64,000 bases of DNA from Aedoeadaptatus coli (GCF_900343085.1 NZ_OPYI01000012.1:21369-85368); one strand, 5' to 3'. Shown: positions 34,932-44,073, counted from the first letter of the stretch. Notes: generated from the letters alone by a model not told the origin. A program made the numbers and translations.

Positions 34932-36139
34932 ATGAAAATCGCCATCATCGGCGGCGGCGTGAGCGGTCTTACGGCGGGCTGTCTCCTGGCCGAGGCGGGA
35001 TGTGCCGTAAGGATCTACGAGCGAAAAAATCGGGTGGGAAAAAATTACTGGCCACGGGAAACGGCCGCGCCAATGTGAGCAACGAGGATCTCAGCGCGTG
35101 CCATTGGCACAGCGAATCGCCCCTGCCCTTCGATCCCGGCACCTATTTTTCAGCCGAGGCGCGGCGGGAATTTTTCGACGCCCTGGGAATCGACTTGGTC
35201 GAGGAGGATCGGGGCAAGCTCTACCCCTCCACCCTTCAGGCCCGCACCGTGTTAAACGCCCTCAGGCGCCGCTTTTTTGTAGCAGGCGGCGAAGAGGTGG
35301 TGGAGACCTGCATCGACACAATCGAACAATCAAAAGGCGGCTTTCTGCTCGCGAGCGGGGAAAATTCTTTTTTCGCCGACAAAGTCATCGTGGCAACCGG
35401 CGGCATGGCCATGCCTCAATCGGGTTCCGACGGCAAGGGCTACGGCCTCATGAAAGCCTTCGGCCACAAGAAAACCCGCACCTTTCCGGGAATCTCCGCC
35501 CTTCTCTGCGAAAGCCCCTATTTAAAACACTTAAACGGCACGAAAGTGCAGGGTAGAATCACCCTTTACAGAAACGGGGAGGCGATTGCATCGGAAGAAG
35601 GGGAAATTCTTCTCGCCAAAGACGGCATCAGCGGGCCGCCGGTTTTGGATCTCGCCCGCGCCGTGGGAGAGAGAAAAGGAGACTACGCCGTCTCCTTTCC
35701 CATGCTGAATCATTTGGAACAACTCCCGGATTACCGAAACATCCTTGAAGGGCGCAGCTACCTTCCCGTGGCGGCGAAGGATTTTCTCGACGGCATTCTC
35801 TCCAACAAATGGGCGCACGTGGTCTTAAAGGAATGCGGCCTGAAAGGGGAAGAGCCCATGGATCAGCTGAGCTGGGACGAGAGAAACCGCCTCTTGAATC
35901 TGCTTTTTTCCTTTCCCTTGCCCGTTACCGGCGTGCGGGGCTTCGACTACGCCCAGGTCACCTGCGGCGGCATGGCCCTTTCGGGCTTCAGTGATAATTT
36001 GGAATCCGTCTACGCCCCGGGTCTTTACGCCGCCGGGGAAGTGCTGGATGTGGACGGGGACTGCGGCGGCTACAACATTCACTGGGCCGTGGCCTCGGCC
36101 CATCGCATCGCCCGGGCCATCAAAAAAAATGATAAATAA
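34932..36139 (+). pseudogene. HI0933/BaiN-family flavoprotein, frameshifted after codon 37
   Basis: The gene starts at ATG 34932 (AAAGGGG upstream) with MKIAIIGGGVSGLTAGCLLA, the FAD-binding fold, and reads to ERKNRVGK. The frame then breaks at the six-A run 35039-35044. The expected continuation (KKLLATGNGRANVSN) is in the -1 frame and stays open to 36139. One extra A would give RVGKKLLATGNGR, the exact family motif, and a protein of about 402 residues, the normal length. Later motifs are intact: ATGGMAMPQSGSDGKGYG, CGGMAL and GLYAAGEVLDVDGDCGGYN. It may be a sequencing error, a true null mutation, or a slippage site. The family oxidises or reduces unknown substrates with FAD. Confidence 0.85.
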
Positions 36140-36140
36140 T

Positions 36141-36173
36141 GAAAAAGTCCCTTTACACAGGGGCTTTTCTTTG
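36141..36173 (+). terminator. Intrinsic terminator after the flavoprotein, overlapping the rplJ -35 box
   Basis: AAAGTCCC pairs with GGGGCTTT around an eight-base loop that contains the -35 element TTTACA of the next promoter, followed by CTTT. Confidence 0.6.
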
Positions 36174-36180
36174 GTATTAT
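36152..36180 (+). promoter_or_regulatory. Promoter of rplJ-rplL
   Basis: TTTACA (36152-36157), 17 bases, TATTAT (36175-36180). The transcript should start near 36187, just before the L10 leader. Confidence 0.75.
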
Positions 36181-36186
36181 GAATGA

Positions 36187-36284
36187 GTTGAAACCGCAGA
36201 CAGCAGGTGGTTCGCCTTAATTTCCTGCCGAGGTGACTGAATTTGATTTTAGTACTCGCATTGTGTCTGCAATGTGATTTTTTT
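36187..36284 (+). ncRNA. Ribosomal protein L10 leader (autoregulatory mRNA element)
   Basis: The leader before rplJ contains GCAGACA (36196-36202), AGGTGG and CCTGCCGAGGTGA, then a terminator hairpin CATTG-TGTCTG-CAATG (36259-36274) with seven T. GCAGACA is complementary to TGTCTGC inside the terminator (36264-36270), so two exclusive folds exist. This is the arrangement of the Firmicute L10 leader, in which the L10(L7/L12) complex binds the leader and lowers expression. Confidence 0.82.
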
Positions 36285-36309
36285 ATGTAGAAAACGAGGA
36301 GGTGAATCT

Positions 36310-36846
36310 GTGAAAGAAGAGCTACTCCAATCGAAAATTGCCTTAGTCGATGAGATCAAGGAAAAGATCGAAAAGTCTCAATCCATTATTTTGGTTAACA
36401 ACCACGGTTTAACGGTGGAAGAAGTAACCAAATTGAGAAAGGAATTGCGCGAACACGGCGTGGACTACAAGGTGTACAAAAACACCATGTTGAAACGTGC
36501 TTTTGACGCTACCGGCAACGAAGACGTCAACGAATTGCTCGTGGGCCCCACCGTCGCCGCTTTCGGTATTGAAGATGCCGTTCAACCGGCAAAGATCTTA
36601 AACGATTTCGCCGAAGACAACGACCGCTTAGAAATTAAAGGCGGTATCTTAGACGGCCGCGTCGTTTCCATCGACGAAGTCAAGGCATTGGCAAAATTAC
36701 CGAGTCGCGAAGTGCTTGTTGCACAATTGCTCGGCAGCTTAAACGCACCGATTCAAGGACTGGCAACTGTCCTGTCCGGAAACATCCGCGGTCTCGCCGT
36801 TGCGCTTAACCAAATCCGCGAAAAGAAAGAAGAAGAAACTGCCTAA
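36310..36846 (+). CDS. rplJ: 50S ribosomal protein L10
   Basis: A 178-residue L10, the base of the flexible L7/L12 stalk that recruits translation factors. Visible are [39 protein letters not shown] and the helical C-terminus that binds L7/L12 dimers. The start is GTG 36310 behind CGAGGAGGTGA. A longer in-frame ATG lies inside the leader terminator and is rejected. It is followed by rplL after 32 bases and preceded by its own regulated leader. Confidence 0.95.
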   Translation: MKEELLQSKIALVDEIKEKIEKSQSIILVNNHGLTVEEVTKLRKELREHGVDYKVYKNTMLKRAFDATGNEDVNELLVGPTVAAFGIEDAVQPAKILNDFAEDNDRLEIKGGILDGRVVSIDEVKALAKLPSREVLVAQLLGSLNAPIQGLATVLSGNIRGLAVALNQIREKKEEETA

Positions 36847-36878
36847 GGGCACAAATCATTTACGGAGGTATATACATT

Positions 36879-37268
36879 ATGGCATCTGAAAAAGTAACCG
36901 CTCTTATTGAAGAGATCAAAGAATTAACCGTTATCGAACTCGCTGACTTAGTTAGCGCTTTAGAAGAAGAATTCGGCGTTAGCGCACAAGCTCCCGTCGC
37001 AGTAGCAGCAGCAGGCGCACCGGCAGCCGCAGCAGCAGGCGCAGCCGCTGAAGAAAAATCCGAATTCGACGTTATCCTCGAATCCGCAGGTCAAGAAAAA
37101 GTTAAGGTCATCAAAGTCGTTAAAGACATTACCGGCCTCGGCTTAAAAGACGCAAAAGCTCTCGTTGACGGTGCTCCGAAGCCCGTTAAAGAAGGCGCTA
37201 ACAAAGAAGAAGCTGACGAAATCAAAGCTAAATTGGAAGAAGTCGGCGCAACTGTCGAAGTTAAGTAA
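36879..37268 (+). CDS. rplL: 50S ribosomal protein L7/L12
   Basis: A 129-residue L7/L12 with the N-terminal dimer domain ([19 protein letters not shown]), an Ala-rich hinge (about 43-60) and the C-terminal factor-binding domain with [20 protein letters not shown] and [22 protein letters not shown] is the ribosome-binding site. rpoB normally follows. Here a terminator ends the unit and rpoB lies 15 kb downstream. Confidence 0.97.
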   Translation: MASEKVTALIEEIKELTVIELADLVSALEEEFGVSAQAPVAVAAAGAPAAAAAGAAAEEKSEFDVILESAGQEKVKVIKVVKDITGLGLKDAKALVDGAPKPVKEGANKEEADEIKAKLEEVGATVEVK

Positions 37269-37280
37269 GATCGTCTTACG

Positions 37281-37314
37281 AAAAGTCCTCACTCTTCGGA
37301 GTGGGGATTTTTTT
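37281..37314 (+). terminator. Intrinsic terminator after rplL
   Basis: TCCTCACTC, a TTCG loop and GAGTGGGGA, followed by seven T. Confidence 0.88.
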
Positions 37315-37357
37315 ATTGCGCTTTTTCTGTATTCTGTCAATCCTCGGAAAGCCTGTG

Positions 37358-37397
37358 AAAACCGGACCGGTTTTTTCCGGGAAAACCGGATTTATTT
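37358..37397. repeat. Overlapping palindromes built on AAAACCGG
   Basis: AAAACCGG (37358-37365), CCGGTTTT (37367-37374) and AAAACCGG again (37382-37389), followed by ATTTATTTT. The middle arm can pair with either flank, so two alternative hairpins are possible. It lies in the 277-base gap between rplL and azlC, perhaps as a second terminator. I see no gene in the gap. Confidence 0.45.
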
Positions 37398-37471
37398 TCA
37401 GTAAATTTTCTCTTTAAACGGGATCAGCGTAACTGTGACACCTCACTAAAGCGTTGAAATTTAGCGATTTT

Positions 37472-37502
37472 TTTACACTTTTCCCATGGGACCGTGTATA
37501 AT
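37472..37502 (+). promoter_or_regulatory. Promoter of azlCD
   Basis: TTTACA at 37472 and TATAAT at 37497-37502. The spacing is 19 bases, or 18 if the -35 is read one base later. Confidence 0.5.
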
Positions 37503-37545
37503 CAATAGGTAGGAAAACAGAAGAAGGGCAGTGTGAAAAAATAGT

Positions 37546-38223
37546 ATGAAAGAATTTAAACGGGTTTTTCCCAAGACCATTCCTCTATTGATCAGTTATT
37601 TGCTACTGGGCATGGGCTTCGGTGTATTGATTCGCTCCGTGGGTCGTTCCACTTTGGTGAGCCTCCTGATGAGTTTCGGCATTTACGCCGGCGCCATGCA
37701 ATTTGCCATGGTCAGTTTGTTCGCCCAGCACCTCGCCGTGCTCGAGCTGGTGATTTTGGCCTTTTCCATTAATTTAAGGTATTTGTTCTACACGATTTCT
37801 CTCTTAAATCCCCTAAGCGGGCAGCCCATGTGGAAGAAAATACTCACCACCCATTTCTGCAGCGACGAAACCTTCTCCCTCTACATTACGGCGGGGGAAG
37901 ACGGGGGCATGGCTTCAGCCGAGGATATGTTTCGCATCGGGCTTTTAAATTGCCTGTATTGGATGACGGGCACCCTACTAGGCGCTCTTTTAGGCACCGT
38001 GCTTCCTTTCAGTGTGGAAGGCATCGACTTTATGATGACCGCCATTTTCATCACCGCCTTTATCGAGCAGTGGAAGGGAACGGATCACCACTTCCCGGCA
38101 CTTTTGGGCCTGGGCGCGTCCCTTCTCGCCGTCCTTCTTTTCGGCCGCGACGCCTTTCTCTTGCCCGCCATGGCCTGCATTTTAATCGGAAATCTGTATT
38201 ATAGGAGGAAACATGTCAACTAA
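37546..38223 (+). CDS. azlC: AzlC-family permease (branched-chain amino acid export)
   Basis: A 225-residue membrane protein with about seven hydrophobic segments. The family signature is seen as PLLISYLLLGMGFGVL, GIYAGAMQFAMVSL and LAFSINLRYLFYTISLL. AzlC with AzlD exports branched-chain amino acids or analogues. The two genes overlap by 11 bases, which is usual for this pair. The ribosome-binding site is weak: AGAAGAAGGGC lies rather far from the ATG, and no better start is seen. Confidence 0.87.
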   Translation: MKEFKRVFPKTIPLLISYLLLGMGFGVLIRSVGRSTLVSLLMSFGIYAGAMQFAMVSLFAQHLAVLELVILAFSINLRYLFYTISLLNPLSGQPMWKKILTTHFCSDETFSLYITAGEDGGMASAEDMFRIGLLNCLYWMTGTLLGALLGTVLPFSVEGIDFMMTAIFITAFIEQWKGTDHHFPALLGLGASLLAVLLFGRDAFLLPAMACILIGNLYYRRKHVN

Positions 38224-38545
38224 AGAAGTCTATATCGCCATCGCCATCGCCGTGGCCATTACCTTTTTCATTCGCATGTTCCCCTTGTTTTTCTTTTCCA
38301 ATCGAGACACCATTCCGAAAATCGTAAAGGATCTGGGCGTGCTCTTGCCCTACTCCATGATGGGGCTTTTAATTATCTACTGCCTCAGATCCATGCGCTT
38401 CGATTCCCCGGCAGGCTTCGTTCCCCTGACCGTGGCGAGTCTCGTGACGGCGGGAAGTTATCTGTGGAAGCGCAAATCCATTCTTTCCATTGTCCTGGGC
38501 ACGGCGGTTTACATGTTTTTAATTCAGCAAGTGTTCGTCGGATAA
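38213..38545 (+). CDS. azlD: AzlD-family branched-chain amino acid transport protein
   Basis: A 110-residue membrane protein with four hydrophobic segments. AITFFIRMFPLFFFS is typical of AzlD, the small partner of AzlC. It starts within azlC behind ATAGGAGGAA. The pair probably forms one exporter complex. Confidence 0.85.
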   Translation: MSTKEVYIAIAIAVAITFFIRMFPLFFFSNRDTIPKIVKDLGVLLPYSMMGLLIIYCLRSMRFDSPAGFVPLTVASLVTAGSYLWKRKSILSIVLGTAVYMFLIQQVFVG

Positions 38546-38589
38546 TTTCGTGATATACTGTTTCCGAACTATTTTTAAGGAGGAAGTTT

Positions 38590-40014
38590 ATGGAATCATT
38601 CTTTAAATTACGGGAAAATAACACGGATTTTTCCACGGAAATTTTAGCCGGCATGACCACGTTCTTTGCCATGAGCTACATTATTTTCGTCAATCCGGCG
38701 ATTCTTTCCCAAACGGGCATTCCCTGGGGCGCCGTCTTCTTGGCGACGATTATCGCCTCGGTGGTCTCCACCTTGGTCATGGGGCTTTTCGCCAATGTGC
38801 CCTACGCCTTGGCACCGGGCATGGGACTTAATGCCTTCTTTACTTACACCGTCGTCTTCGGCTTGGGCTTTACGTGGAAAGAAGCCCTGGGCATGGTCTT
38901 CTTGTGCGGCGTGATCAATGTGTTGATTACCGTCACGAAGGTTCGGAAGATGATTATTACGTCCATCCCCGAATCGTTGCAACACGCCATCAGCGGCGGC
39001 ATCGGCGTATTTATCGGCTACATCGGCATTAAAAACTGCGGCCTTTTGAACTTTACCTTGGATCCCGGCACTTATCAGGCCCTGGACGGGGGCACCATTA
39101 TCGGCTCTTCCGCCGCCGTGCCCGCCTTGGTGAATTTCAACAATGCCGGCGTGCTCCTCGCCTTAATCGGCCTTTTGATCACCGTGGTCTTGGTGATTAA
39201 AAATGTGAAGGGCGCCATCTTAATCAGCATTTTGGCCACGACCGTCATCGGCATCCCCATGGGCGTCGTGGATCTGTCGAAACTTTCGGAAAGCCCCTCC
39301 GTGGCCAGCTCCTTCCAAGACCTTTCCACGGTCTTCGGCGTGGCTCTGGGTAAAGAAGGACTCCTCGGCCTCTTTTCCGATCCGGCGCGGATTCCCCTGG
39401 TCCTCATGACCATCTTCGCCTTTTCGCTGAGTGACACCTTCGACACCTTGGGCACCTTTATCGGCACCGGCCGTCGCTCCGGGATTTTCAGCGAAGAAGA
39501 CATTCGTAACATGCAATCCAGCTCCGGCTTTAAATCGAAACTGGACAAGGCCCTTTTCGCCGACTCCATCGGCACGGTCATCGGCGCCTTTATCGGCACC
39601 AGCAACACCACCACCTTCGTGGAAAGTGCCGCGGGCATCGGTGCCGGCGGTCGCACCGGCCTCACCTCCGTCGTCACGGCGGCCATGTTCTTGTTGGCCA
39701 TCGTCATCGCGCCGGTGGCGGGCATGGTTCCGGCACAGGCCACGGCTCCCGTACTGATCATCGTCGGGATTATGATGTGCGCAAGCTTTGCGGAAATCGA
39801 GTGGACGGATTTGGAATGCGCCGTACCGGCCTTCTTCGCCTCGATTTTCATGGGCCTGAGCTACTCCATCAGCAACGGCATCGCCGCAGGCTTTATTTTC
39901 TACTGCGTCGTCATGATCTTAAAGGGAAAAGCCAAAGAGCTGCACCCGATTATCGTGGGCTCCTCGATTTTATTTATCATCAATTACGCCCTTATGGCCT
40001 ACCTGGCCATGTAG
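38590..40014 (+). CDS. NCS2-family purine permease (guanine/hypoxanthine type)
   Basis: A 474-residue transporter of the AzgA/PbuG branch of NCS2. Conserved segments are DFSTEILAGMTTFFAMSYII, NVPYALAPGMGLNAFFTYTV, ESLQHAISGGIGVFIGYIG, and the carboxylate motifs DTFDTLGTFIG and TSNTTTFVESAAGIGAGGRT. It imports purine bases by proton symport. No purine riboswitch fits in the 44-base gap upstream, where only an ATATACT-like -10 and AAGGAGGAAG are seen. A terminator follows. Confidence 0.9.
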   Translation: MESFFKLRENNTDFSTEILAGMTTFFAMSYIIFVNPAILSQTGIPWGAVFLATIIASVVSTLVMGLFANVPYALAPGMGLNAFFTYTVVFGLGFTWKEALGMVFLCGVINVLITVTKVRKMIITSIPESLQHAISGGIGVFIGYIGIKNCGLLNFTLDPGTYQALDGGTIIGSSAAVPALVNFNNAGVLLALIGLLITVVLVIKNVKGAILISILATTVIGIPMGVVDLSKLSESPSVASSFQDLSTVFGVALGKEGLLGLFSDPARIPLVLMTIFAFSLSDTFDTLGTFIGTGRRSGIFSEEDIRNMQSSSGFKSKLDKALFADSIGTVIGAFIGTSNTTTFVESAAGIGAGGRTGLTSVVTAAMFLLAIVIAPVAGMVPAQATAPVLIIVGIMMCASFAEIEWTDLECAVPAFFASIFMGLSYSISNGIAAGFIFYCVVMILKGKAKELHPIIVGSSILFIINYALMAYLAM

Positions 40015-40017
40015 GAG

Positions 40018-40042
40018 AAAAGAGGCTTCGGCCTCTTTTTTT
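40018..40042 (+). terminator. Intrinsic terminator after the purine permease
   Basis: AGAGGC, a TTCG loop and GCCTCT, followed by T-rich sequence. Confidence 0.88.
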
Positions 40043-40122
40043 GTACCGCGGAAAAATGCAGAAAATGAGGGCGTAGGGTATAATACAACTACGACAGAAC
40101 AGAAACGACGAAAGGGGAGCTT

Positions 40123-40857
40123 ATGAAGACACAGGATTTACTCCATGCATTAAAAGAAAAGACCTGGGTGAGTTTAACCCACGAAGTGACGAAAGACATG
40201 GCCATTTACCAGGCATTTAATCCCTTGGGCGAGCGGGTGCTTACCACCTTGGAGGAAACGGGCTCGGACAATCGGGAATACACCTTGGGCACCTCCCACG
40301 GTACCCACGTGGACGCGCCGGCCCATTTTATGGCCGGGGGAAAGATTTTATCGGATATTTCGCCGAAGGAGCGCTACCTGCCTCTCTACGTCCTCCACTT
40401 GGAAGACAAGGTCAAGGAAGATCCCGGCTACGCCGTCACCGTGGACGATATTTTGGCCTTCGAAGCAGAATACGGCGAAATTCCGAAAGGGGCCTTCGTG
40501 GCCTTCTCCTCGGGCTGGTACAAGCGGATTTATTCCCAAGAAGACTTCACCAACACCCACGACGGCGTGGAAGTGACGCCGGGCTGGTCTGTGGCGGCTC
40601 TCGAGTACTTGAGCCGCACGCGGAAGATCGCCGCGATCGGCCACGAAACATTGAACACCGACGCCGGCCCTGAAGCCGCCGAAGCGGGCGATTTGGTGGC
40701 CCAACGCTTTTGGCTCAACGAAAACAAATTCCAGGTGGAAGTTATGGCCAATTTGGATCGCGTGCCCGCCACAGGGGGCATCATCATGATCAATGTCCTT
40801 CACATCAAAGGTGCCGTGGCCTTTCCCGCCGAAGTCACCGCCGTCTTCGACGCATAA
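40123..40857 (+). CDS. Cyclase-family metal-dependent hydrolase
   Basis: A 244-residue protein of the cyclase/kynurenine formamidase-like family (PF04199). The metal-binding motif is clear: TSHGTHVDAPAHFMAGG, with further ligands in AIGHETLNTDAG. Members hydrolyse amides or lactones. The actual substrate is not evident. A TATAAT box at 40079-40084 precedes it, without a convincing -35. It converges on an IclR regulator gene, which is a likely but unproven controller. Confidence 0.83.
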   Translation: MKTQDLLHALKEKTWVSLTHEVTKDMAIYQAFNPLGERVLTTLEETGSDNREYTLGTSHGTHVDAPAHFMAGGKILSDISPKERYLPLYVLHLEDKVKEDPGYAVTVDDILAFEAEYGEIPKGAFVAFSSGWYKRIYSQEDFTNTHDGVEVTPGWSVAALEYLSRTRKIAAIGHETLNTDAGPEAAEAGDLVAQRFWLNENKFQVEVMANLDRVPATGGIIMINVLHIKGAVAFPAEVTAVFDA

Positions 40858-40861
40858 AAAT

Positions 40862-40896
40862 AAAGCTATTGCCCGATTAAAGGCAATAGCGTTTTC
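40862..40896. terminator. Bidirectional terminator between the cyclase and the IclR gene
   Basis: GCTATTGCC and GGCAATAGC form a perfect nine-base stem, with an A-rich left flank and a T-rich right flank. It serves both convergent genes. Confidence 0.85.
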
Positions 40897-40897
40897 T

Positions 40898-41662
40898 CTA
40901 CCATAGGGGATTTAATTCGTCGAGAAAATCCCGCACCGTGGCGAAGGCTTGGGGTTCATTCTCCAGAATTTCTTCGTTGGCGCCGGAAAGAGAGATGGTG
41001 CCGATGCATTCCCTTCGCTTGTCGAAAATGGGAATGGCGATGGAGCCGATGCCGTCGTTGATTTCGCCGATTTCCAGGGCGTAGCCCCTGTTCCTCGTGG
41101 CCTGCATCTCATCTTTTAAGACGGAATCTTTCGTAATGGTCTTGTCCGTGTAGGCCACCAGGCGCGTGTCCTTAATGTACTTGTCCACCACCGTCTCCGG
41201 CAAACTGGCCAAATAGGCCTTGCCCGATGCCGTGGCGTGGAGGGGAAAGGGCGTGCGCGAGCGGGTCATAATCAAGTAGCGGGTGTTGTCCGGCACTTCC
41301 GTAAACACGGTGAGAAGCTGGCCGTCTTCCACCATATTTAAGCGGGCGCTCAGTTCAAATGCATTGGCCCACACGCGGAGCATGGGCTGAATCTTATTTT
41401 TTACGTGAAATAAGTATTGGTCTTCCACGAGATTGGCCTTGGGAATAAAAGCCAGGCCCAAGTGGTAGTCATTTTCCGCTTCGTCGCGGCTTAAGTATTG
41501 AAAGTGAACCAGGGTATTGACCAAACCGCGGGTGGTGTTCACATTTAATTTTACTAATTTAGAAATTTCCGACAAACTCAGTTTCGGATGCACGGCATCG
41601 AAGCAATCCAAAATGGCAAATGCCCGTGCAAGGGACTGAATGGTTCGGGGCGTCTTGTCCAT
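40898..41662 (-). CDS. IclR-family transcriptional regulator
   Basis: A 254-residue regulator. The N-terminal winged helix has SLARAFAILDCFDAVHPKLS and LSEISKLVKLNVNTTRGLVN. The C-terminal effector domain has HATASGKAYLASLPE and GYALEIGEINDGIGSIAIPI, as in IclR proteins, which usually sense small carboxylic acids. The start at 41662 is chosen for its GAGGAGAAT site; the upstream in-frame extension contains promoter-like sequence. It is divergent from the L,D-transpeptidase and convergent with the cyclase. Confidence 0.9.
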   Translation of the reverse strand: MDKTPRTIQSLARAFAILDCFDAVHPKLSLSEISKLVKLNVNTTRGLVNTLVHFQYLSRDEAENDYHLGLAFIPKANLVEDQYLFHVKNKIQPMLRVWANAFELSARLNMVEDGQLLTVFTEVPDNTRYLIMTRSRTPFPLHATASGKAYLASLPETVVDKYIKDTRLVAYTDKTITKDSVLKDEMQATRNRGYALEIGEINDGIGSIAIPIFDKRRECIGTISLSGANEEILENEPQAFATVRDFLDELNPLW

Positions 41663-41741
41663 AACATTCTCCTCATTGTCTATATCGTTTCCTATAATAA
41701 GATTACACCACATTAACGCGAAGAGAAAGGGAAAAATCATC

Positions 41742-41769
41742 TTGAACAGTGAAAATTTTATGATACACT
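41742..41769 (+). promoter_or_regulatory. Promoter of the L,D-transpeptidase gene
   Basis: TTGAAC (41742-41747), 16 bases, TACACT (41764-41769). Confidence 0.55.
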
Positions 41770-41802
41770 ATTAGAGCGACTAAATAGAAAAGGAGAAGGA
41801 TC

Positions 41803-43185
41803 TTGAGCAACAGAACCGGAAAAATAGCGGCCATTGTCCTCGGCGTGTTGGCCCTCATCTACGTGATCGGGGCTTTGGCCTTTACGCAAGTCTATATGCC
41901 GAATACCTCGGTAAACGGCGCAGATATTTCCCTTCAGCCGCGAGCCGACTTAAGAGGAAATTTCGAAGCGTCCTGGAAGGATTACGCCTTAACCGTTGTG
42001 GGAAAAGACGAGAAAACCGACACGATTAAGGCATCGGCCATCGACTACAAAGAAACCATGCCCGATTTTCAAATGAAGGAATACAGCCCCTGGGCCTGGC
42101 CGGTCTATGCCTTTACAAAGAAGGATTACAAAGTAAATACCGCCATCATCTACGACGACGAAAAGCTTGAAAAGGCATTGGCAAGCATGCACATGGTGGC
42201 GGATGCAGACATTACGGACCCGATACCGGAAATGATCGCCTACGAAGAGGGCAAGGGCTATGTCATTACCGAAGCCAAGGAAGGCACGCGCCTTGACGGA
42301 CCGAAGCTCAAAGAGGCCGTGTTAAAATCTCTGCACAAACAGGATAAAAAACTGGACGCGAAGAAAGCGGATCTCTATTTGAAGCCTGTGCCTGCGGAAG
42401 ATTTGGACCACATGAAAAACCACGTGGCCAGCTTAAACGCCATCGAGGAATACAAGCTCACCTACACCTTCTCCGATCGGGAAGAAGTGTTGGCCGGGGA
42501 AAATTTAATTAATCTTTACAAATCCGCCGACGACGGCAGCCTGGAACCGGACGAAGAAAAAGTCAAAAAATACGTGGCAGGTCTTGGCGAAAAGTACGAC
42601 ACTTTTAGAGGCACGCGAGATTTTCAAGCCACAGGCGGCGCCATGATGCGCGTCGAAGGGGGCATTTACGGTTGGCAAATCGACCCGCCCAAGACCCGCG
42701 AGCAGCTCATGACGGCCATGAAGGATAAAAAAGTTCAAAGCATGGAGCCGGTGTACAAGCGAAAAGCCGTGAGCCGAAACGTCAACGACTTGGGCAACAG
42801 CTACATCGAAATCGACATCGCCCGCCAACACATGTGGCTCTACAAAGAAGGCAATCTCGTCGTGGACGCGCCCATCGTCACCGGCAATCCCTACGCCGGA
42901 AACGGCACGCCCACCGGCACCCAGGAAATCTGGGCGAAAGAGCGCAACCGCTACCTCACCGGGGAAACCTGGAAGAGCTTTGTGAAATACTGGATGCCCT
43001 TTAACTGGACGGGCTGCGGCATTCACGACTCCAACTGGCGGGGAAGCTACGGCGGCAGAATTTATTTAGGCGGCGGCAGCCACGGCTGCGTCAACACACC
43101 TCCGTCGAAAGCGCCGAAATTCTATGAAAATGCCTTTATGGGCATGCCCGTCGTCATCTATAATTCCAATAAACACGCCATCTGA
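41803..43185 (+). CDS. L,D-transpeptidase (YkuD family)
   Basis: A 460-residue membrane-anchored enzyme: one N-terminal helix (about 8-30), repeated extracytoplasmic domains of the peptidoglycan-binding type 4 sort (about 60-320), and a YkuD catalytic domain (about 335-460). The catalytic motif SHGCVN holds the nucleophile Cys429. It makes 3-3 cross-links in peptidoglycan or attaches proteins to the wall. The start is TTG 41803 with AGGAGAAGG upstream. It stands alone and ends in a terminator. Confidence 0.9.
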   Translation: MSNRTGKIAAIVLGVLALIYVIGALAFTQVYMPNTSVNGADISLQPRADLRGNFEASWKDYALTVVGKDEKTDTIKASAIDYKETMPDFQMKEYSPWAWPVYAFTKKDYKVNTAIIYDDEKLEKALASMHMVADADITDPIPEMIAYEEGKGYVITEAKEGTRLDGPKLKEAVLKSLHKQDKKLDAKKADLYLKPVPAEDLDHMKNHVASLNAIEEYKLTYTFSDREEVLAGENLINLYKSADDGSLEPDEEKVKKYVAGLGEKYDTFRGTRDFQATGGAMMRVEGGIYGWQIDPPKTREQLMTAMKDKKVQSMEPVYKRKAVSRNVNDLGNSYIEIDIARQHMWLYKEGNLVVDAPIVTGNPYAGNGTPTGTQEIWAKERNRYLTGETWKSFVKYWMPFNWTGCGIHDSNWRGSYGGRIYLGGGSHGCVNTPPSKAPKFYENAFMGMPVVIYNSNKHAI

Positions 43186-43187
43186 TG

Positions 43188-43210
43188 AAAGCGCCGCGGG
43201 GCGCTTTATT
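43188..43210 (+). terminator. Intrinsic terminator after the L,D-transpeptidase
   Basis: AAAGCGCC pairs with GGCGCTTT around a GCGG loop, followed by ATTC. The T-tract is short. Confidence 0.7.
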
Positions 43211-43325
43211 CATCCATTGAAAAATTACGGTGAAAATAGAGGAAAATTTTGCCCGAACCCTGTTTTCCCGCGGCCATTTGTTGTAAAATAAGTTGTACGA
43301 TTTGCTTGTATGACAGGAGGGTATT

Positions 43326-44009
43326 TTGAAAACCATTTACGAAGGAAAGACGAAGGACATTCGACAAGAAGACGGCAAGACCTATTTCTACTTTAAAGAT
43401 GACGTCACGGGCAAAGACGGCGTCTTCGATCCCGGTGAAAACCAAGTAGGCCTTTCCATCGAAGGTTCCGGCCGCGCATGCATCGCCATGAGCAAATACT
43501 TTTTTGAAAAATTCGAAGCAGATATAATCCCTACGCACTACATTTCCGCCGACGTAGACAATCGTCTCATGGAAATCAAGCCCGCCAAAGTATTCGGCAA
43601 GGGCCTGGAAGTGATCTGCCGCTTTAAAGCCACGGGCAGCTTCATCCGCCGCTACGGCAAATACGCCAAGGACGGCGACGATTTAAATCGTTACGTGGAA
43701 TTTACCTTAAAAGACGACGAACGCCAAGATCCCCTGATCAACGAAGACGCCCTGGTTCTTTTGGGCATTTTAAAAGAAGGGGAATACGACCGCATCAAGG
43801 AACTCACCCGCTCCATTTCTCAAGTGATCTACGACGACTTAAAGGCGCGGGGCCTTGAAATGTACGACATTAAATTGGAATTTGGCCGCTTGGAAGGCAG
43901 CGACGAAGTCGTGTTAATCGACGAAGTCTCCGGCGGCAACATGCGCGTCTATAAAGGGGACGAATACATCGAACCCTTGCGTCTTTCCGAAATGATCGTC
44001 GGCAAGTAA
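43326..44009 (+). CDS. purC: Phosphoribosylaminoimidazole-succinocarboxamide synthase
   Basis: A 227-residue SAICAR synthetase. It joins aspartate to CAIR using ATP in purine synthesis. Motifs are IYEGKTKDI at the start, RFKATGSFIRRYG in the middle, LELYDIKLEFG-like LEMYDIKLEFG, and IDEVSGGNMRV near the end. The start is TTG 43326 behind GACAGGAGGG. It has its own terminator and is not joined to purL or other pur genes in this window. Confidence 0.94.
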   Translation: MKTIYEGKTKDIRQEDGKTYFYFKDDVTGKDGVFDPGENQVGLSIEGSGRACIAMSKYFFEKFEADIIPTHYISADVDNRLMEIKPAKVFGKGLEVICRFKATGSFIRRYGKYAKDGDDLNRYVEFTLKDDERQDPLINEDALVLLGILKEGEYDRIKELTRSISQVIYDDLKARGLEMYDIKLEFGRLEGSDEVVLIDEVSGGNMRVYKGDEYIEPLRLSEMIVGK

Positions 44010-44025
44010 AAAGCATTGTTGCGCA

Positions 44026-44049
44026 AAAGAGCCCTGCGGGGCTTTTTTT
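44026..44049 (+). terminator. Intrinsic terminator after purC
   Basis: AAGAGCCC and GGGGCTTTTTT around a TGC loop. Confidence 0.82.
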
Positions 44050-44073
44050 GTTGCCCGCATTTTATGAAAAAGG

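Noticed and set aside
34844..35035. The N-terminal extension of the long open frame ending at 36139
   Set aside because: It overlaps the pepT start and gives a basic, unlike-protein sequence. The true N-terminus (MKIAIIGGGVSGL) is in another frame from 34932, joined through the A6 frameshift.
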